Below, piece after piece: positions 38,090 to 47,233 of a DNA stretch of 64,000 nt (its first letter is position 1; each line of letters starts with the position of its first letter). Position numbers and translations under genes: made by a program. Origin of the DNA: Oscillatoria sp. CS-180 (GTDB taxonomy: Bacteria; Cyanobacteriota; Cyanobacteriia; Phormidesmidales; Phormidesmidaceae); assembly GCF_028330965.1 (NCBI RefSeq), contig NZ_JAQMUB010000027.1:1-64000 (forward strand). The letters are read 5' to 3'. The notes under the pieces were generated by a model that was not told the DNA's origin, made no database searches, and saw only the letters and a list, made by a program, of their open reading frames with translations.

Positions 38090-38950
38090 ATGCCCCGTTC
38101 TAGTCGTCTACCTATCGTTGTCTACACGCCCGAAAGCAAACTCAAACATCCAGGCCGACTCATAAGAGACATGTGGCGGGATCTGCTGGCATCGCGAGAA
38201 TTGGCTTGGCGGTTGATGATAAGAGACATTAGTGCTCAATACCGTCAGTCTTTTTTGGGCATTTTTTGGGCATTCGTACCGCCACTGATTATGGCCGTGG
38301 GCTTCACCTACGCTAGCAACGCTCAGATTATTAATATCGGTCAAACTGACCTACCTTACCCCGCCTACGTCATGCTGAGCACAGTGCTATGGCAGACCTT
38401 TGTCGAAGCACTAAACGGGCCAATTCAGGCAGTGAATATGGCTAAGCCAATGCTAGCGAAAATCAATTTTCCCCGAGAAGCATTGATTTTGGGCAAAGTT
38501 GGTGAAGTCTTCTTTAACTTTGGCATCAAGTTGATACTGGTAGCCATTCTGTTCATTCTCTTTCGGATGCCAATGACAGCAGCAGTAATCCTAGCTCCGG
38601 TTGCCTTAATTCATCTAGTCCTTTTGGGGACTGCCATAGGGCTGTTTTTATCACCATTGGGTGTGCTGTATCAGGATGTGAGCCGAGGATTAGTCGTGGC
38701 AATGGGAGTCTGGTTTTTCCTAACACCAGTGGTATATCCGGTCCCGACAGAGGGTTCACTGTCTTGGCTGGTGCGGTTCAATCCAGTTACGCCACTGTTG
38801 GTAACTGCCCGTGAGTTAGCAACGACGGGCGTGGTGACAAACCCGATTGGATTCTGGCTGGCGAGTGGATTGGCGTTGATAGGATTGTGCGCGGCATGGA
38901 TAGTCTACCGCCTGACAATGCCGATCATCATCGAGCGCATGAGTGCTTGA
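38090..38950 (+). CDS. wzm: Polysaccharide ABC exporter permease (Wzm-like)
   Basis: 286 residues of the ABC-2 permease type. After a cytoplasmic amphipathic start containing SAQYRQSFLGIFWAF there are six hydrophobic segments between about 60 and 282. The family exports O-antigen or capsule chains on undecaprenyl diphosphate. Its ATPase partner (Wzt, 40138) is 1.2 kb downstream, separated by an Rpn nuclease gene, which is an unusual interruption. ATG 38090 is preferred; TTG 38084 adds two residues. Confidence 0.9.
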   Translation: MPRSSRLPIVVYTPESKLKHPGRLIRDMWRDLLASRELAWRLMIRDISAQYRQSFLGIFWAFVPPLIMAVGFTYASNAQIINIGQTDLPYPAYVMLSTVLWQTFVEALNGPIQAVNMAKPMLAKINFPREALILGKVGEVFFNFGIKLILVAILFILFRMPMTAAVILAPVALIHLVLLGTAIGLFLSPLGVLYQDVSRGLVVAMGVWFFLTPVVYPVPTEGSLSWLVRFNPVTPLLVTARELATTGVVTNPIGFWLASGLALIGLCAAWIVYRLTMPIIIERMSA

Positions 38951-38963
38951 CCGAGTAAAATCC

Positions 38964-39857
38964 ATGAAAACGGACAAGCTTTACTATTATCTCTTTCTTT
39001 CACAACCCTCACTCCTAGCAGACCTACTGCCGGGTTTGCCTCAGAATTGTGAGTATGAATACTCCGCTCCAGTGATCAAAGAAGGGGAACTACGACTCGA
39101 TGGGCTACTGACACCCATATCGGATGACATGAAGATTCCTATCATTTTCGTAGAAGCCCAGATGCAAACTGACTTCCGCTTCTACGGTCGCTATTTTGCT
39201 GAAATTCACCTGTACCTTCATCAGTATCAGGTAGAGCGGCCTTGGCAAGGGTTAATCATTCTACAGTCACGCCAACAGAAACTAGGCAGCGCAGTCCCTT
39301 ACAAAAACCTCTTGGATAGGAGTGTTCAGAGAATCTATCTACAAGACTTGCTAGAGCAGACGCGGTTATCCCCTGCCTTGGCACTGCTTCAATTGATCGT
39401 TTTGCCGAATAACAAGGTACCTCAAGCAGCTCGGGCCTTGCTAGCAGATGCGAAAAAGCAAGGAGACGCGGAGTTTTGGCGATCGCTCAATTTGGTGGAA
39501 GCTATACTCATCAATAAGTTCCCGCAGCTTTCGACGGAGGAGGTTCTAGCGATGTTAGATATTAAAACGACTGATATTAAACGAACTCGCTTTTATCAAG
39601 AGGTATTCCGAGAAGGAGAGCAACAGGGAGAGCAGCGAGGAGAACAAAGAGGTCAACAAAGAGGAGAAGCAACTGCTTTGATCCGCTTCCTAGGTCAACT
39701 TCTAGGCACGCTGGAAGAAGCACAAAAGGAACAAATTCATCAGCTATCACTGTCGCAGTTAGAGGCTTTAGGGATAGCAATGCCAGAAATAAAGACACAC
39801 TCAGATTTACAAGCATGGTTGGACGGCATGGAAAACATCAGCAGCGAGGAGAGTTAA
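38964..39857 (+). CDS. Rpn-family nuclease / DUF2887 protein
   Basis: 297 residues. The PD-(D/E)XK-type core has Asp46 (LRLDGLL) and Glu64-x-Gln66 (FVEAQMQ), then FYGRYFAEIHLYLHQYQ. A Gln/Gly/Arg/Glu-rich stretch (GEQQGEQRGEQRGQQRGEA, about 217-235) precedes a helical C-terminus with LSQLEALGIAM, typical of the family. Rpn proteins are DNA nucleases linked to recombination and defence, and many copies occur per cyanobacterial genome. It begins 13 bases after wzm. No transposon ends were found. Confidence 0.85.
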   Translation: MKTDKLYYYLFLSQPSLLADLLPGLPQNCEYEYSAPVIKEGELRLDGLLTPISDDMKIPIIFVEAQMQTDFRFYGRYFAEIHLYLHQYQVERPWQGLIILQSRQQKLGSAVPYKNLLDRSVQRIYLQDLLEQTRLSPALALLQLIVLPNNKVPQAARALLADAKKQGDAEFWRSLNLVEAILINKFPQLSTEEVLAMLDIKTTDIKRTRFYQEVFREGEQQGEQRGEQRGQQRGEATALIRFLGQLLGTLEEAQKEQIHQLSLSQLEALGIAMPEIKTHSDLQAWLDGMENISSEES

Positions 39858-40137
39858 AATAGCTGGTGTTTCTTCGGTTTGCTTACGTGGGTACTATTCT
39901 GCAAAGTTCATCGCAGGAGCATTGCCAAGAAGCAACTAAGTGGCTTTACTTTCAGTTCCAAAAATTGGGCACATTTGAGAAATGTTAGAAGCGACAAATC
40001 TGGAAATCATTTTTGGCATAACTGCTAACAGATTTAGAAGCTTTCTTTTGCAGCTGTTACATTCATGAAGTTAACTATCCTCTGAAACTAGTAGACGCTC
40101 GCAATCCAACGACCAAAATTTAGCCAGTTCGTGCTCT
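39858..40137. other. Intergenic region before wzt
   Basis: 280 bases without a recognisable gene. The DNA becomes more AT-rich here than upstream, and an independent promoter for wzt is likely, since the Rpn gene ends far from it. Confidence 0.35.
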
Positions 40138-41409
40138 ATGGGTGATGCATTCGAGAAAAGTGTTCTAAGCGAAAACGAACCTGATCGTGACAATGAGGTT
40201 CTGGTTCAAGTTGAGAATGTTTCAAAGAAGTTTTGCCGTAGCTTGAAGCGATCGCTCTGGTATGGCCTACAAGATGCTGCAACTGAACTGACCGGACGCG
40301 AATCCGATCATGCCCTGAGAAAAGATGAATTTTGGGCAGTCAAAGACGTCTCGTTTAAACTACGCCGTGGCGAATGTCTAGGATTAATTGGTCCTAACGG
40401 TGCAGGGAAGAGCACCCTCCTAAAGATGCTAAATGGTCTAATCAAACCTGATGAGGGACATATTAAAATATTTGGCCAGGTTGGTGCATTAATTGAGCTA
40501 GGAGCAGGTTTTAATCCTATTCTTACAGGGAGAGAAAATGTTTACATCAATGCTGCGATATTAGGAGTAAGTCAAAAATTAATAGATCAAAAGTTAGAGC
40601 AAATTATTGATTTTTCAGGCATAGAAAAATTTATCGATACTCCAGTTCAAAGTTACAGTTCTGGAATGCGAATACGGCTTGGTTTTGCAATCTCGATAGC
40701 TCTTAAGCCAGATATTTTGATTGTTGATGAGGTTTTGTCTGTAGGTGATATAAAGTTCAGGTCAAAATGTTACAGACACATAAAAGAATTAATGACTGAT
40801 GGCACCTCAATAGTTCTTGTCACCCATAGCATGCATGATCTGTTTAGAGTTGCTAATAGAAGCATTGTGATGAGCTGTGAAGGCAAGATGTTTGATGGTG
40901 ATGTAATCAATGGAGTTGTAGAGTATCAAAAATTATGTTTGGAAAACTTAAAGAAAGAAAAGTCAGCTTCATTTAGAGCAAGAATAAAATCAGCCTCAGC
41001 TAAGGAATTTACGGAAGCCAACCCGACTGTATGTCTTGACGCCTTCGAAAACAAAAGTCTTTCGATAACCATCGTTATTGAGGCTAGTCAGGATATCAGT
41101 AACCCTATTCTTGTGATATACTTTGAGCCATTCGGTTTGGAACCAATCGCATCTGTTACAAACCGGTTACACGATTCAAGAATCGATTTAATTGAAGGTT
41201 TAAACCATATATCAGTTAAGCTGCCTAATCATCCCTTCTTACCTAATCTATATAGCATTCATGCAGCTCTTTATAATGAAGACGGAAGTATTCTGTTTCA
41301 CAGAAGTAGATACATCACATCATTTAAAGCCAGTGGCAAGGAAGTCTCTATTTTGAAAGAATACTTTTTTCTGCGTCTCCCACGTTGTTCGTGGAGCCGT
41401 GTCAGTTAG
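40138..41409 (+). CDS. wzt: Polysaccharide ABC exporter ATPase with C-terminal domain (Wzt-like)
   Basis: 423 residues. The ATPase domain has Walker A GPNGAGKST (85-93), the polysaccharide-export-type signature YSSGMRIRLGFAI near 173 and Walker B LIVDEVLSVGD near 193. The extra ~160 C-terminal residues resemble the beta-sandwich carbohydrate-binding domain of Klebsiella-type Wzt proteins, which recognises a terminal sugar modification before export. It pairs with Wzm and leads the transcript into the pyruvyl-transferase-like gene. DNA is AT-rich from here on. Confidence 0.9.
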   Translation: MGDAFEKSVLSENEPDRDNEVLVQVENVSKKFCRSLKRSLWYGLQDAATELTGRESDHALRKDEFWAVKDVSFKLRRGECLGLIGPNGAGKSTLLKMLNGLIKPDEGHIKIFGQVGALIELGAGFNPILTGRENVYINAAILGVSQKLIDQKLEQIIDFSGIEKFIDTPVQSYSSGMRIRLGFAISIALKPDILIVDEVLSVGDIKFRSKCYRHIKELMTDGTSIVLVTHSMHDLFRVANRSIVMSCEGKMFDGDVINGVVEYQKLCLENLKKEKSASFRARIKSASAKEFTEANPTVCLDAFENKSLSITIVIEASQDISNPILVIYFEPFGLEPIASVTNRLHDSRIDLIEGLNHISVKLPNHPFLPNLYSIHAALYNEDGSILFHRSRYITSFKASGKEVSILKEYFFLRLPRCSWSRVS

Positions 41410-41410
41410 A

Positions 41411-42619
41411 ATGCTCAAAGTTCTTCTGGTGAACGATACTAGCTCGGATGTAAATCCAGGCTGTAAAGCTACTGTCTCAAGCTTGAAAAGCTTGATTCAT
41501 TCTGCAACTGAGTATGACACTCATATTCATAGCTGGCCTTGTGGTTTCGGATACGAACACTTTGAAAGCTTACACCAAGAAAGTCTTGAAAAAGAATTGA
41601 GTCTTTATCCTTATCTAAAGAAAAAGTTGAAAGGAAATCTTGAAAGAACAAATCAAAAGCTAGAAAAATTAATTCAAAAACTTTCGAAGAAAAAATCCTG
41701 GGATTACAGTGGAAGGAAAATTGATTTAGTAGCATGGTCCTCTTCTGTTCGCAAATTTGAGGAATATCTATTCAATGAGGTCTGCAGCGCGAACGAATTT
41801 GATATTGTCGTCATCAATGCCGAAGGTACAGTACATCATAATCAGATTGGTGCGATAACCATAGCCTCTATCATCAAAATATTCTCAGAAAATAAACCCG
41901 TTTGGTGTGTAAATGGTTCTTGGCAAGCAATCGACGAGCAAGTAGTTTGTAAAGCTATAAGCTCAGCAGATTACATAACAGCTAGAGAACCTATGTCTTT
42001 CAGATGGCTCTCGAATTACTGCGAAGGCATCATTCAGTCTGCTGACTGCGCCTTTCTTTCAAATATTTTTAATCCGTCTTCATTTTTGCTTCCATCAGAG
42101 ATAGATTCAGAGAAGGCATGCTTGTATACTCCCGGAGTCTTAGCACAACCTTCTTCTTCCTCCGTTAACCCATTAAAAGTTCAGGAAATACTTGAGCATC
42201 TTCATATAATTCGTCGTCTTGGTTGGCAACCTGTCTGCTTACTAATTGATGAGCTACATCTAATTCCATTCTTGAAAGATGCAGAGGTTTCAATTGTTTT
42301 CGCTAAAGATATAGGATGGAAAACATTTGGCGAATTTATAAGGCGATTCAAGTTAGTCATTTCAGGAAGATATCATATTTTAATATTCTCTGCTTTAGCA
42401 AAAGTTCCCTTTGTCCCAATTGCCTCAAACACATGGAAGATTGAAGGACTTATGGAGCTTCTTGGGTTAGATAATAGCCAGATTGTTTACAATCCAAAAG
42501 ACATAGTAGGTTGGTTATCAAAAGAGAAGCACAATACTTCCATTAGAATTGCAACTAAAGAACTTCAGAACTGTAAAAGACTGGCTTGCTTTAATATTCC
42601 TAAAATAGTAAAAAAGTGA
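41411..42619 (+). CDS. Polysaccharide pyruvyl transferase-like protein
   Basis: 402 residues. INAEGTVHHNQIG, VWCVNGSWQAID, SADYITAREPMSFRWL and a C-terminal VISGRYHILIFSALAKVPF fit the polysaccharide pyruvyl transferase family, GT-B-like enzymes that add pyruvate ketals to sugars. Some relatives do other chemistry, so activity is tentative. ATG 41411 starts one base after the wzt stop, suggesting coupled translation; GTG 41399 is possible. Confidence 0.7.
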   Translation: MLKVLLVNDTSSDVNPGCKATVSSLKSLIHSATEYDTHIHSWPCGFGYEHFESLHQESLEKELSLYPYLKKKLKGNLERTNQKLEKLIQKLSKKKSWDYSGRKIDLVAWSSSVRKFEEYLFNEVCSANEFDIVVINAEGTVHHNQIGAITIASIIKIFSENKPVWCVNGSWQAIDEQVVCKAISSADYITAREPMSFRWLSNYCEGIIQSADCAFLSNIFNPSSFLLPSEIDSEKACLYTPGVLAQPSSSSVNPLKVQEILEHLHIIRRLGWQPVCLLIDELHLIPFLKDAEVSIVFAKDIGWKTFGEFIRRFKLVISGRYHILIFSALAKVPFVPIASNTWKIEGLMELLGLDNSQIVYNPKDIVGWLSKEKHNTSIRIATKELQNCKRLACFNIPKIVKK

Positions 42620-42658
42620 AACATCCATCAAGCTAATTTATACCTTTGCTAGAGCTAT

Positions 42659-43939
42659 ATGAGTAATTGTTCTATTGTTGGAATCCTTGATAAGGACGGT
42701 TATTCTCAAACAAAGTTGTATCGGTCACTAGGCGATATTTCGAGTATCGAAGTTGTGCGTTTGAATTATTATGGTTCGGAGTATTCTTTACCTAAGAATG
42801 TAGATATTATTCTTACTGCTCAGCATTACGAAGAACCTGAAGTTGGCTTGATTATTAAAGCCGTTAGGCAAGATATTCCAGTCCTTATTCTTGCTGATGG
42901 AATTCTAGAATTTCGAAACACCTGGCACAATCCTCTTATGTCTGCTGGTCGACTTTTTCAGCCTGTTTTAGGACATAAAATTGCTACGATTGGCCGATCG
43001 CAAACTCGAATACTGGAGTCTTGGGGAAATCTAGGGAAATGTGAAACTGTTGGTTTGCCAAGGCTTGATTCTTATCTGAACAGGAGGCCAAGAATTCGTC
43101 GCCCCTCCGAGCCCTTTAAGGTTCTCGTAACAACTGCGAAAAAGCCTGGATTTACAAATGAGCAGGTAGATCAAGTTAAGCAGTCTCTGCTTGATCTTCA
43201 GAAATGGTTTAATCATAATCCTGTCGTTGAAGGAATGGAAGTAAACCCTGTTTGGCGTCTGACCGAAGGATTAGATATTGAATTGGGCGTTAGAAGTCAG
43301 ATTGCTGATCTGTCTGGACAAGAATTATCAGCTGTCTTAGAAAAGGTTGATGCCCTAATCACAACTCCATCAACTTCTATGTTGGAAGGGATGCTTCAGG
43401 GTATTCCGGTTGCGTTACTCGACTATACTAATTCGCCTCATTTTGTCCCTGCAGCTTGGTCAATCACTTGCTCAAGTCATATTCCCAGTATTTTGAAAGA
43501 AATTGTCCAGCAGCCTGCTACTAGAATGTTGTATCAAGATACGATTCTTCATGATGCTCTGGAATGCCGCAGTCCTTCTATTGATAGATTGCAGACGCTC
43601 ATTTCAAGGATGGTCGATATTAGTCGAAGGCAGAAGTTAGAGGGCAAAGAACTAGTATTCCCAGACAAGATCTTATGGAAAAGAGACAGTGAATTCCATT
43701 TTCCAGAAGAGCGCTTCAATATGAAAACCCTGTTCCCAGAGCATCCTACATTTAGCCAAATGGATACCTTAAAGCTTCAGGTTGAAATAGAGCATCTAAA
43801 AAGATGGCAGTTACAGTCTGAAGATAAGATGAAAGATTTGAAGATAGCTCTTGAAGGAATGCAAAGTTCTCGGTTCTGGCAGCTACGAGAGAAGTGGCTT
43901 GCTCTCAAACGTTTACTTAGATTTGTGAAATACCAATGA
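42659..43939 (+). CDS. Putative GT-B glycosyltransferase with C-terminal coiled coil
   Basis: 426 residues. The middle (DALITTPSTSMLEGMLQGIPVA) resembles the donor-site region of GT-B glycosyltransferases and KpsC/CMP-sugar-using enzymes, and LADGILEFRNTW with VGLPRLDSY precedes it. The end (about 375-426) is a charged coiled coil with ALEGMQSSRFWQLREKWLAL, a tail common on surface-glycan glycosyltransferases. I cannot place the family with certainty. It overlaps kdsD by four bases, which makes a Kdo transferase a reasonable hypothesis; this is inference from position only. Confidence 0.55.
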   Translation: MSNCSIVGILDKDGYSQTKLYRSLGDISSIEVVRLNYYGSEYSLPKNVDIILTAQHYEEPEVGLIIKAVRQDIPVLILADGILEFRNTWHNPLMSAGRLFQPVLGHKIATIGRSQTRILESWGNLGKCETVGLPRLDSYLNRRPRIRRPSEPFKVLVTTAKKPGFTNEQVDQVKQSLLDLQKWFNHNPVVEGMEVNPVWRLTEGLDIELGVRSQIADLSGQELSAVLEKVDALITTPSTSMLEGMLQGIPVALLDYTNSPHFVPAAWSITCSSHIPSILKEIVQQPATRMLYQDTILHDALECRSPSIDRLQTLISRMVDISRRQKLEGKELVFPDKILWKRDSEFHFPEERFNMKTLFPEHPTFSQMDTLKLQVEIEHLKRWQLQSEDKMKDLKIALEGMQSSRFWQLREKWLALKRLLRFVKYQ

Positions 43940-44946
43940 TGCCTGCAAGCAATTCGATTTCTTTAAGTCCTTCCATCAGCAATCATTTCAAAGATTGTCT
44001 TCTGGCTGAATCGGAAGCAATTCGTTCGATCTCTACTCAAATAAGCTTTGAGCAAGTTGAAATGGCAACTCAACTCTTGATGAAGAGTCAAGGACGGGTC
44101 ATAGTCAGTGGTGTGGGAAAATCTGGTCTTATTGCCCGTAAAATTGCAGCGACTTTAACCAGTACTGGGACAGCTAGTCTTTTTCTTCATCCTTCAGATG
44201 CTCTACACGGAGATATCGGTATTGTTAGTACAGATGACATTTCTATCCTGATTAGTCACAGTGGTGAAACAGAAGAATTGCTTGCCATGTTGCCCTATCT
44301 ACGGCAGCGCCAAATTCCATTAATTGTTATTGTCGGTAACCCACATTCTAGTTTGGCAAAGCAGGCCTCTGTGACGCTTCATGCTGCTGTGAACAAGGAG
44401 GCTTGTCCCCTTAACTTGGCACCCACAGTCAGCACAACTGTGGCTTTAGCAATAGGAGATGCCCTTGCTGTTACGCTAATGCACCTAAAAGGGATTACTT
44501 CAGAATCTTTCGCTTACAATCATCCAGCCGGTAGGCTAGGGAAACGCCTAACCCTGCGAGTTGCTGATCTAATGCATGCGGATGCGGAAAACCCCATAGT
44601 TGGTTTACAAGATTCGTGGTTTCTAATCCTAGACACAATTACTCAAAAAGGTTTAGGAGCCGTCAATATCACTGATAGCTCCGGCAGGCTTTTTGGGCTT
44701 ATTACTGATGGAGATGTGCGACGAGCTTTACAGAAATTCTCTCCTGATAATTGGAGTAATCTTACTAGCCAACAGATTATGACTTCGAATCCTGTAACGG
44801 CAAGTCCTGATCAACTTGCCTATGATGCTATGCAAACTATGGAGCAACGCCCCTCACAAATTTCAGTTATGCCAGTGATTGATGACAATCAAGTTTGTGT
44901 TGGGCTTCTACGGCTACACGATATTGTTCGGAGTGGCATAGCATGA
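43936..44946 (+). CDS. kdsD: Arabinose-5-phosphate isomerase
   Basis: 336 residues (KdsD/KpsF/GutQ). The SIS sugar-isomerase domain has VSGVGKSGLIARKIAATL near 55 and the family signature HPSDALHGDIG near 90; two CBS domains fill about 205-336. It converts ribulose 5-phosphate to arabinose 5-phosphate, the first step to Kdo. It overlaps both neighbours by four bases (ATGA junctions), so the whole set is translated as one unit. Confidence 0.95.
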   Translation: MMPASNSISLSPSISNHFKDCLLAESEAIRSISTQISFEQVEMATQLLMKSQGRVIVSGVGKSGLIARKIAATLTSTGTASLFLHPSDALHGDIGIVSTDDISILISHSGETEELLAMLPYLRQRQIPLIVIVGNPHSSLAKQASVTLHAAVNKEACPLNLAPTVSTTVALAIGDALAVTLMHLKGITSESFAYNHPAGRLGKRLTLRVADLMHADAENPIVGLQDSWFLILDTITQKGLGAVNITDSSGRLFGLITDGDVRRALQKFSPDNWSNLTSQQIMTSNPVTASPDQLAYDAMQTMEQRPSQISVMPVIDDNQVCVGLLRLHDIVRSGIA

Positions 44947-45680
44947 AAATTATCGCTATTATTCCAGCCCGCTACGACTCTCAGCGTTTACCAGGTAAGC
45001 CATTAGCAAAACTAGGAGATCGTCCCCTAATTCAATGGGTTTACCAAGCTGCCTACCAGTGTGCCATCTTTGACAATGTCATCGTGGCGACTGATAGCAA
45101 CCTTGTGGCTGACTGCGTGCGACAGTTTGGCGGGCACGTTGAACTCACTCACGCTGATCATTTATCAGGTACTGACCGGATTGCCGAAGTTGCAGCACGA
45201 TATCCTGAGTATCAAGTTGTCGTTAACATTCAAGGGGACCAGCCTTTCATCACAGAAACAGTCTTAAACCAGCTTATTCATCCTTACTTAGAGGGTGAAT
45301 CACCAGAAATGACAACGCTTGCTTGTCCTCTAGACAAGACTGTCGATTATACAAATCCCAACACGGTTAAGGTAATTTGCGATCTCACTCAGCACGCTCT
45401 CTATTTCTCCCGTGCGCCAATTCCCTATTTTCGGCATAACTTAGAGGCTCCGGTCTACCATCATCTTGGTCTGTATGCCTTTCGCTATGATTTTTTAGTG
45501 ACTTATGCCCAGTTGCCTTCGACACCAATAGAACAGTGTGAGTCTTTAGAACAGTTGCGCGTGTTGGAACACGGCTATCGCATTCGTGTTTGTCAAACCA
45601 CGAAGGCTATTTTAGAGATCAATACACCAGAAGATCTGATGGCTGCTAACGTTTCGCTTACTAATTGTGCTTCATCATGA
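44943..45680 (+). CDS. kdsB: 3-deoxy-manno-octulosonate cytidylyltransferase (CMP-Kdo synthetase)
   Basis: 245 residues. The nucleotide-binding start [20 protein letters not shown] is the KdsB signature, with [10 protein letters not shown] near 98 and [12 protein letters not shown] near 150. It activates Kdo with CTP. The ORF is open from 44895, but the protein starts at ATG 44943, overlapping the kdsD stop. Confidence 0.95.
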   Translation: MKIIAIIPARYDSQRLPGKPLAKLGDRPLIQWVYQAAYQCAIFDNVIVATDSNLVADCVRQFGGHVELTHADHLSGTDRIAEVAARYPEYQVVVNIQGDQPFITETVLNQLIHPYLEGESPEMTTLACPLDKTVDYTNPNTVKVICDLTQHALYFSRAPIPYFRHNLEAPVYHHLGLYAFRYDFLVTYAQLPSTPIEQCESLEQLRVLEHGYRIRVCQTTKAILEINTPEDLMAANVSLTNCASS

Positions 45681-46516
45681 ACACAGTTTCTATTACAGAC
45701 CAAATATCTGTCGGTTTAGGTCAGCCTCTGGCACTAATCGGTGGGCCTTGTGTGATCGAATCTGAAAACTTCACTTTGCATATGGCAGAGCAGATTCAGC
45801 AAATATGCGATCGCCTCAGAATTCCTTTCATTTTCAAATCGTCTTTTGACAAGGCCAATCGCACTTCTCTAGATTCCTTTCGGGGGCACGGATTAGATGT
45901 CGGCTTGAGAATATTAGACCGAGTACGTGCTGAGTTAGGCGTTCCCGTGTTGACGGATGTTCATGAGAGCCATCAAGTTCCCCAAGTCGCTGAATTTGTT
46001 GATGTGCTCCAGATTCCAGCGTTTCTATGTCGACAAACCGATTTACTCGTCGCTGCGGCTCAAACGGGACTTCCGGTCAACGTAAAAAAAGGCCAGTTTC
46101 TTGCCCCCTGGGATATGCAGGCTGTTGTAGAGAAGCTTGAGAAAGCGGGTACCTCCAAAATCCTGCTGACTGAGCGAGGAACAAGTTTCGGCTACAACAC
46201 ACTAATCGTAGACTTTCGCTCCTTACCACAGATAAGACAATTAGGCTATCCAGTCGTATTTGATGCAACTCACAGCGTTCAAATGCCAGGAGGGCAGGGA
46301 AGAACATCTGGTGGACAACGGGATTTCGTTCCTCATCTAGCAAGAGCAGCAGCAGCAATTGGTATTGATGCTTTGTTTATGGAAATTCATGAAGAGCCGG
46401 ACAAAGCTCTAAGTGACGGACCCAATATGGTGTCTCTTGCAGACCTTGAACTTCTTTTGAAGTCAATTTTGCAAATTCGAAAGGTAGCAGGTGAAATACC
46501 ACTCAATGATATCTAG
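45677..46516 (+). CDS. kdsA: 3-deoxy-8-phosphooctulonate synthase (Kdo-8-P synthase)
   Basis: 279 residues, a TIM-barrel enzyme joining arabinose 5-phosphate and phosphoenolpyruvate. Motifs: [12 protein letters not shown] (near 24), [34 protein letters not shown] and [22 protein letters not shown] and FDATHSVQ separate it from the DAHP synthases. ATG 45677 overlaps the kdsB stop; GTG 45665 is the other in-frame start. Confidence 0.96.
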   Translation: MNTVSITDQISVGLGQPLALIGGPCVIESENFTLHMAEQIQQICDRLRIPFIFKSSFDKANRTSLDSFRGHGLDVGLRILDRVRAELGVPVLTDVHESHQVPQVAEFVDVLQIPAFLCRQTDLLVAAAQTGLPVNVKKGQFLAPWDMQAVVEKLEKAGTSKILLTERGTSFGYNTLIVDFRSLPQIRQLGYPVVFDATHSVQMPGGQGRTSGGQRDFVPHLARAAAAIGIDALFMEIHEEPDKALSDGPNMVSLADLELLLKSILQIRKVAGEIPLNDI

Positions 46517-47012
46517 AGAACTCCGAGAGAAGTTGTTCAACGTCAAGCTGTTAGTGTGCGACGTTGATGGCGTCCTGACAGATGGTGGTCTTTATTACAC
46601 TGAAAATGGGCAAGAACTTAAGCGTTTTGATGTCAAGGATGGACAAGGAATTAAACTTACACTTACGGCAGGAATAGTCGTTGCGTTTGTATCTGCTAGC
46701 AACTCCAATGCTATTCGTATTCGTGCTAAAAATCTGGGTGTTGAACTTGTGTTCACAGGCGTGACTGACAAGTTTGCTTGTCTATCAGAAATAACGCAGC
46801 GCCTCAGAATCTCCTTAAATGAGACGGCTTATGTAGGAGATGATATTAACGATATTCTTGCACTTAGAAAGGTCGGTATTCCTTTATCAGTAGCCGATGC
46901 TGTAGAGTCTGTCAAGGAAATCAGTTGCTACACTACCGAAAGACGGGGCGGACGAGGAGCTATTCGTGAAATTTGTGATCTACTTGTAGATGCACATCAG
47001 AAGTCACTTTAG
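46506..47012 (+). CDS. kdsC: Kdo-8-phosphate phosphatase
   Basis: 168 residues of the small C0-type HAD phosphatases, active as a tetramer. [16 protein letters not shown] carries the catalytic Asp pair near 20, and [12 protein letters not shown] is motif IV near 118. Its place after kdsA, with an 11-base overlap, fixes it as KdsC rather than another HAD enzyme. It completes a four-step path from ribulose 5-phosphate to CMP-Kdo. About 220 AT-rich bases follow before the next gene. Confidence 0.93.
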   Translation: MISRELREKLFNVKLLVCDVDGVLTDGGLYYTENGQELKRFDVKDGQGIKLTLTAGIVVAFVSASNSNAIRIRAKNLGVELVFTGVTDKFACLSEITQRLRISLNETAYVGDDINDILALRKVGIPLSVADAVESVKEISCYTTERRGGRGAIREICDLLVDAHQKSL

Positions 47013-47233
47013 AGTTGAGAATAATCATGCAACTATGATTTTCAATACGCAGCCTTACATACTTCATTTCAATATAGATTCTTCGCACCTTCTCGACACA
47101 TATTGGTTGTAGCAAGCCTCTCTAAAATCATACCTAAGATAAATTCATACAATATCAATTACGTAAATTCAATCTATTAATGCTGATTCTATGTAAACAA
47201 CTACTAGAACTAAATTCAAAAATAGTCAGGAAA

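Noticed and set aside
39990-40060. Possible relation to the DNA near 8040 (shared CATAACTG words)
   Set aside because: Match too short and imperfect to separate from chance.
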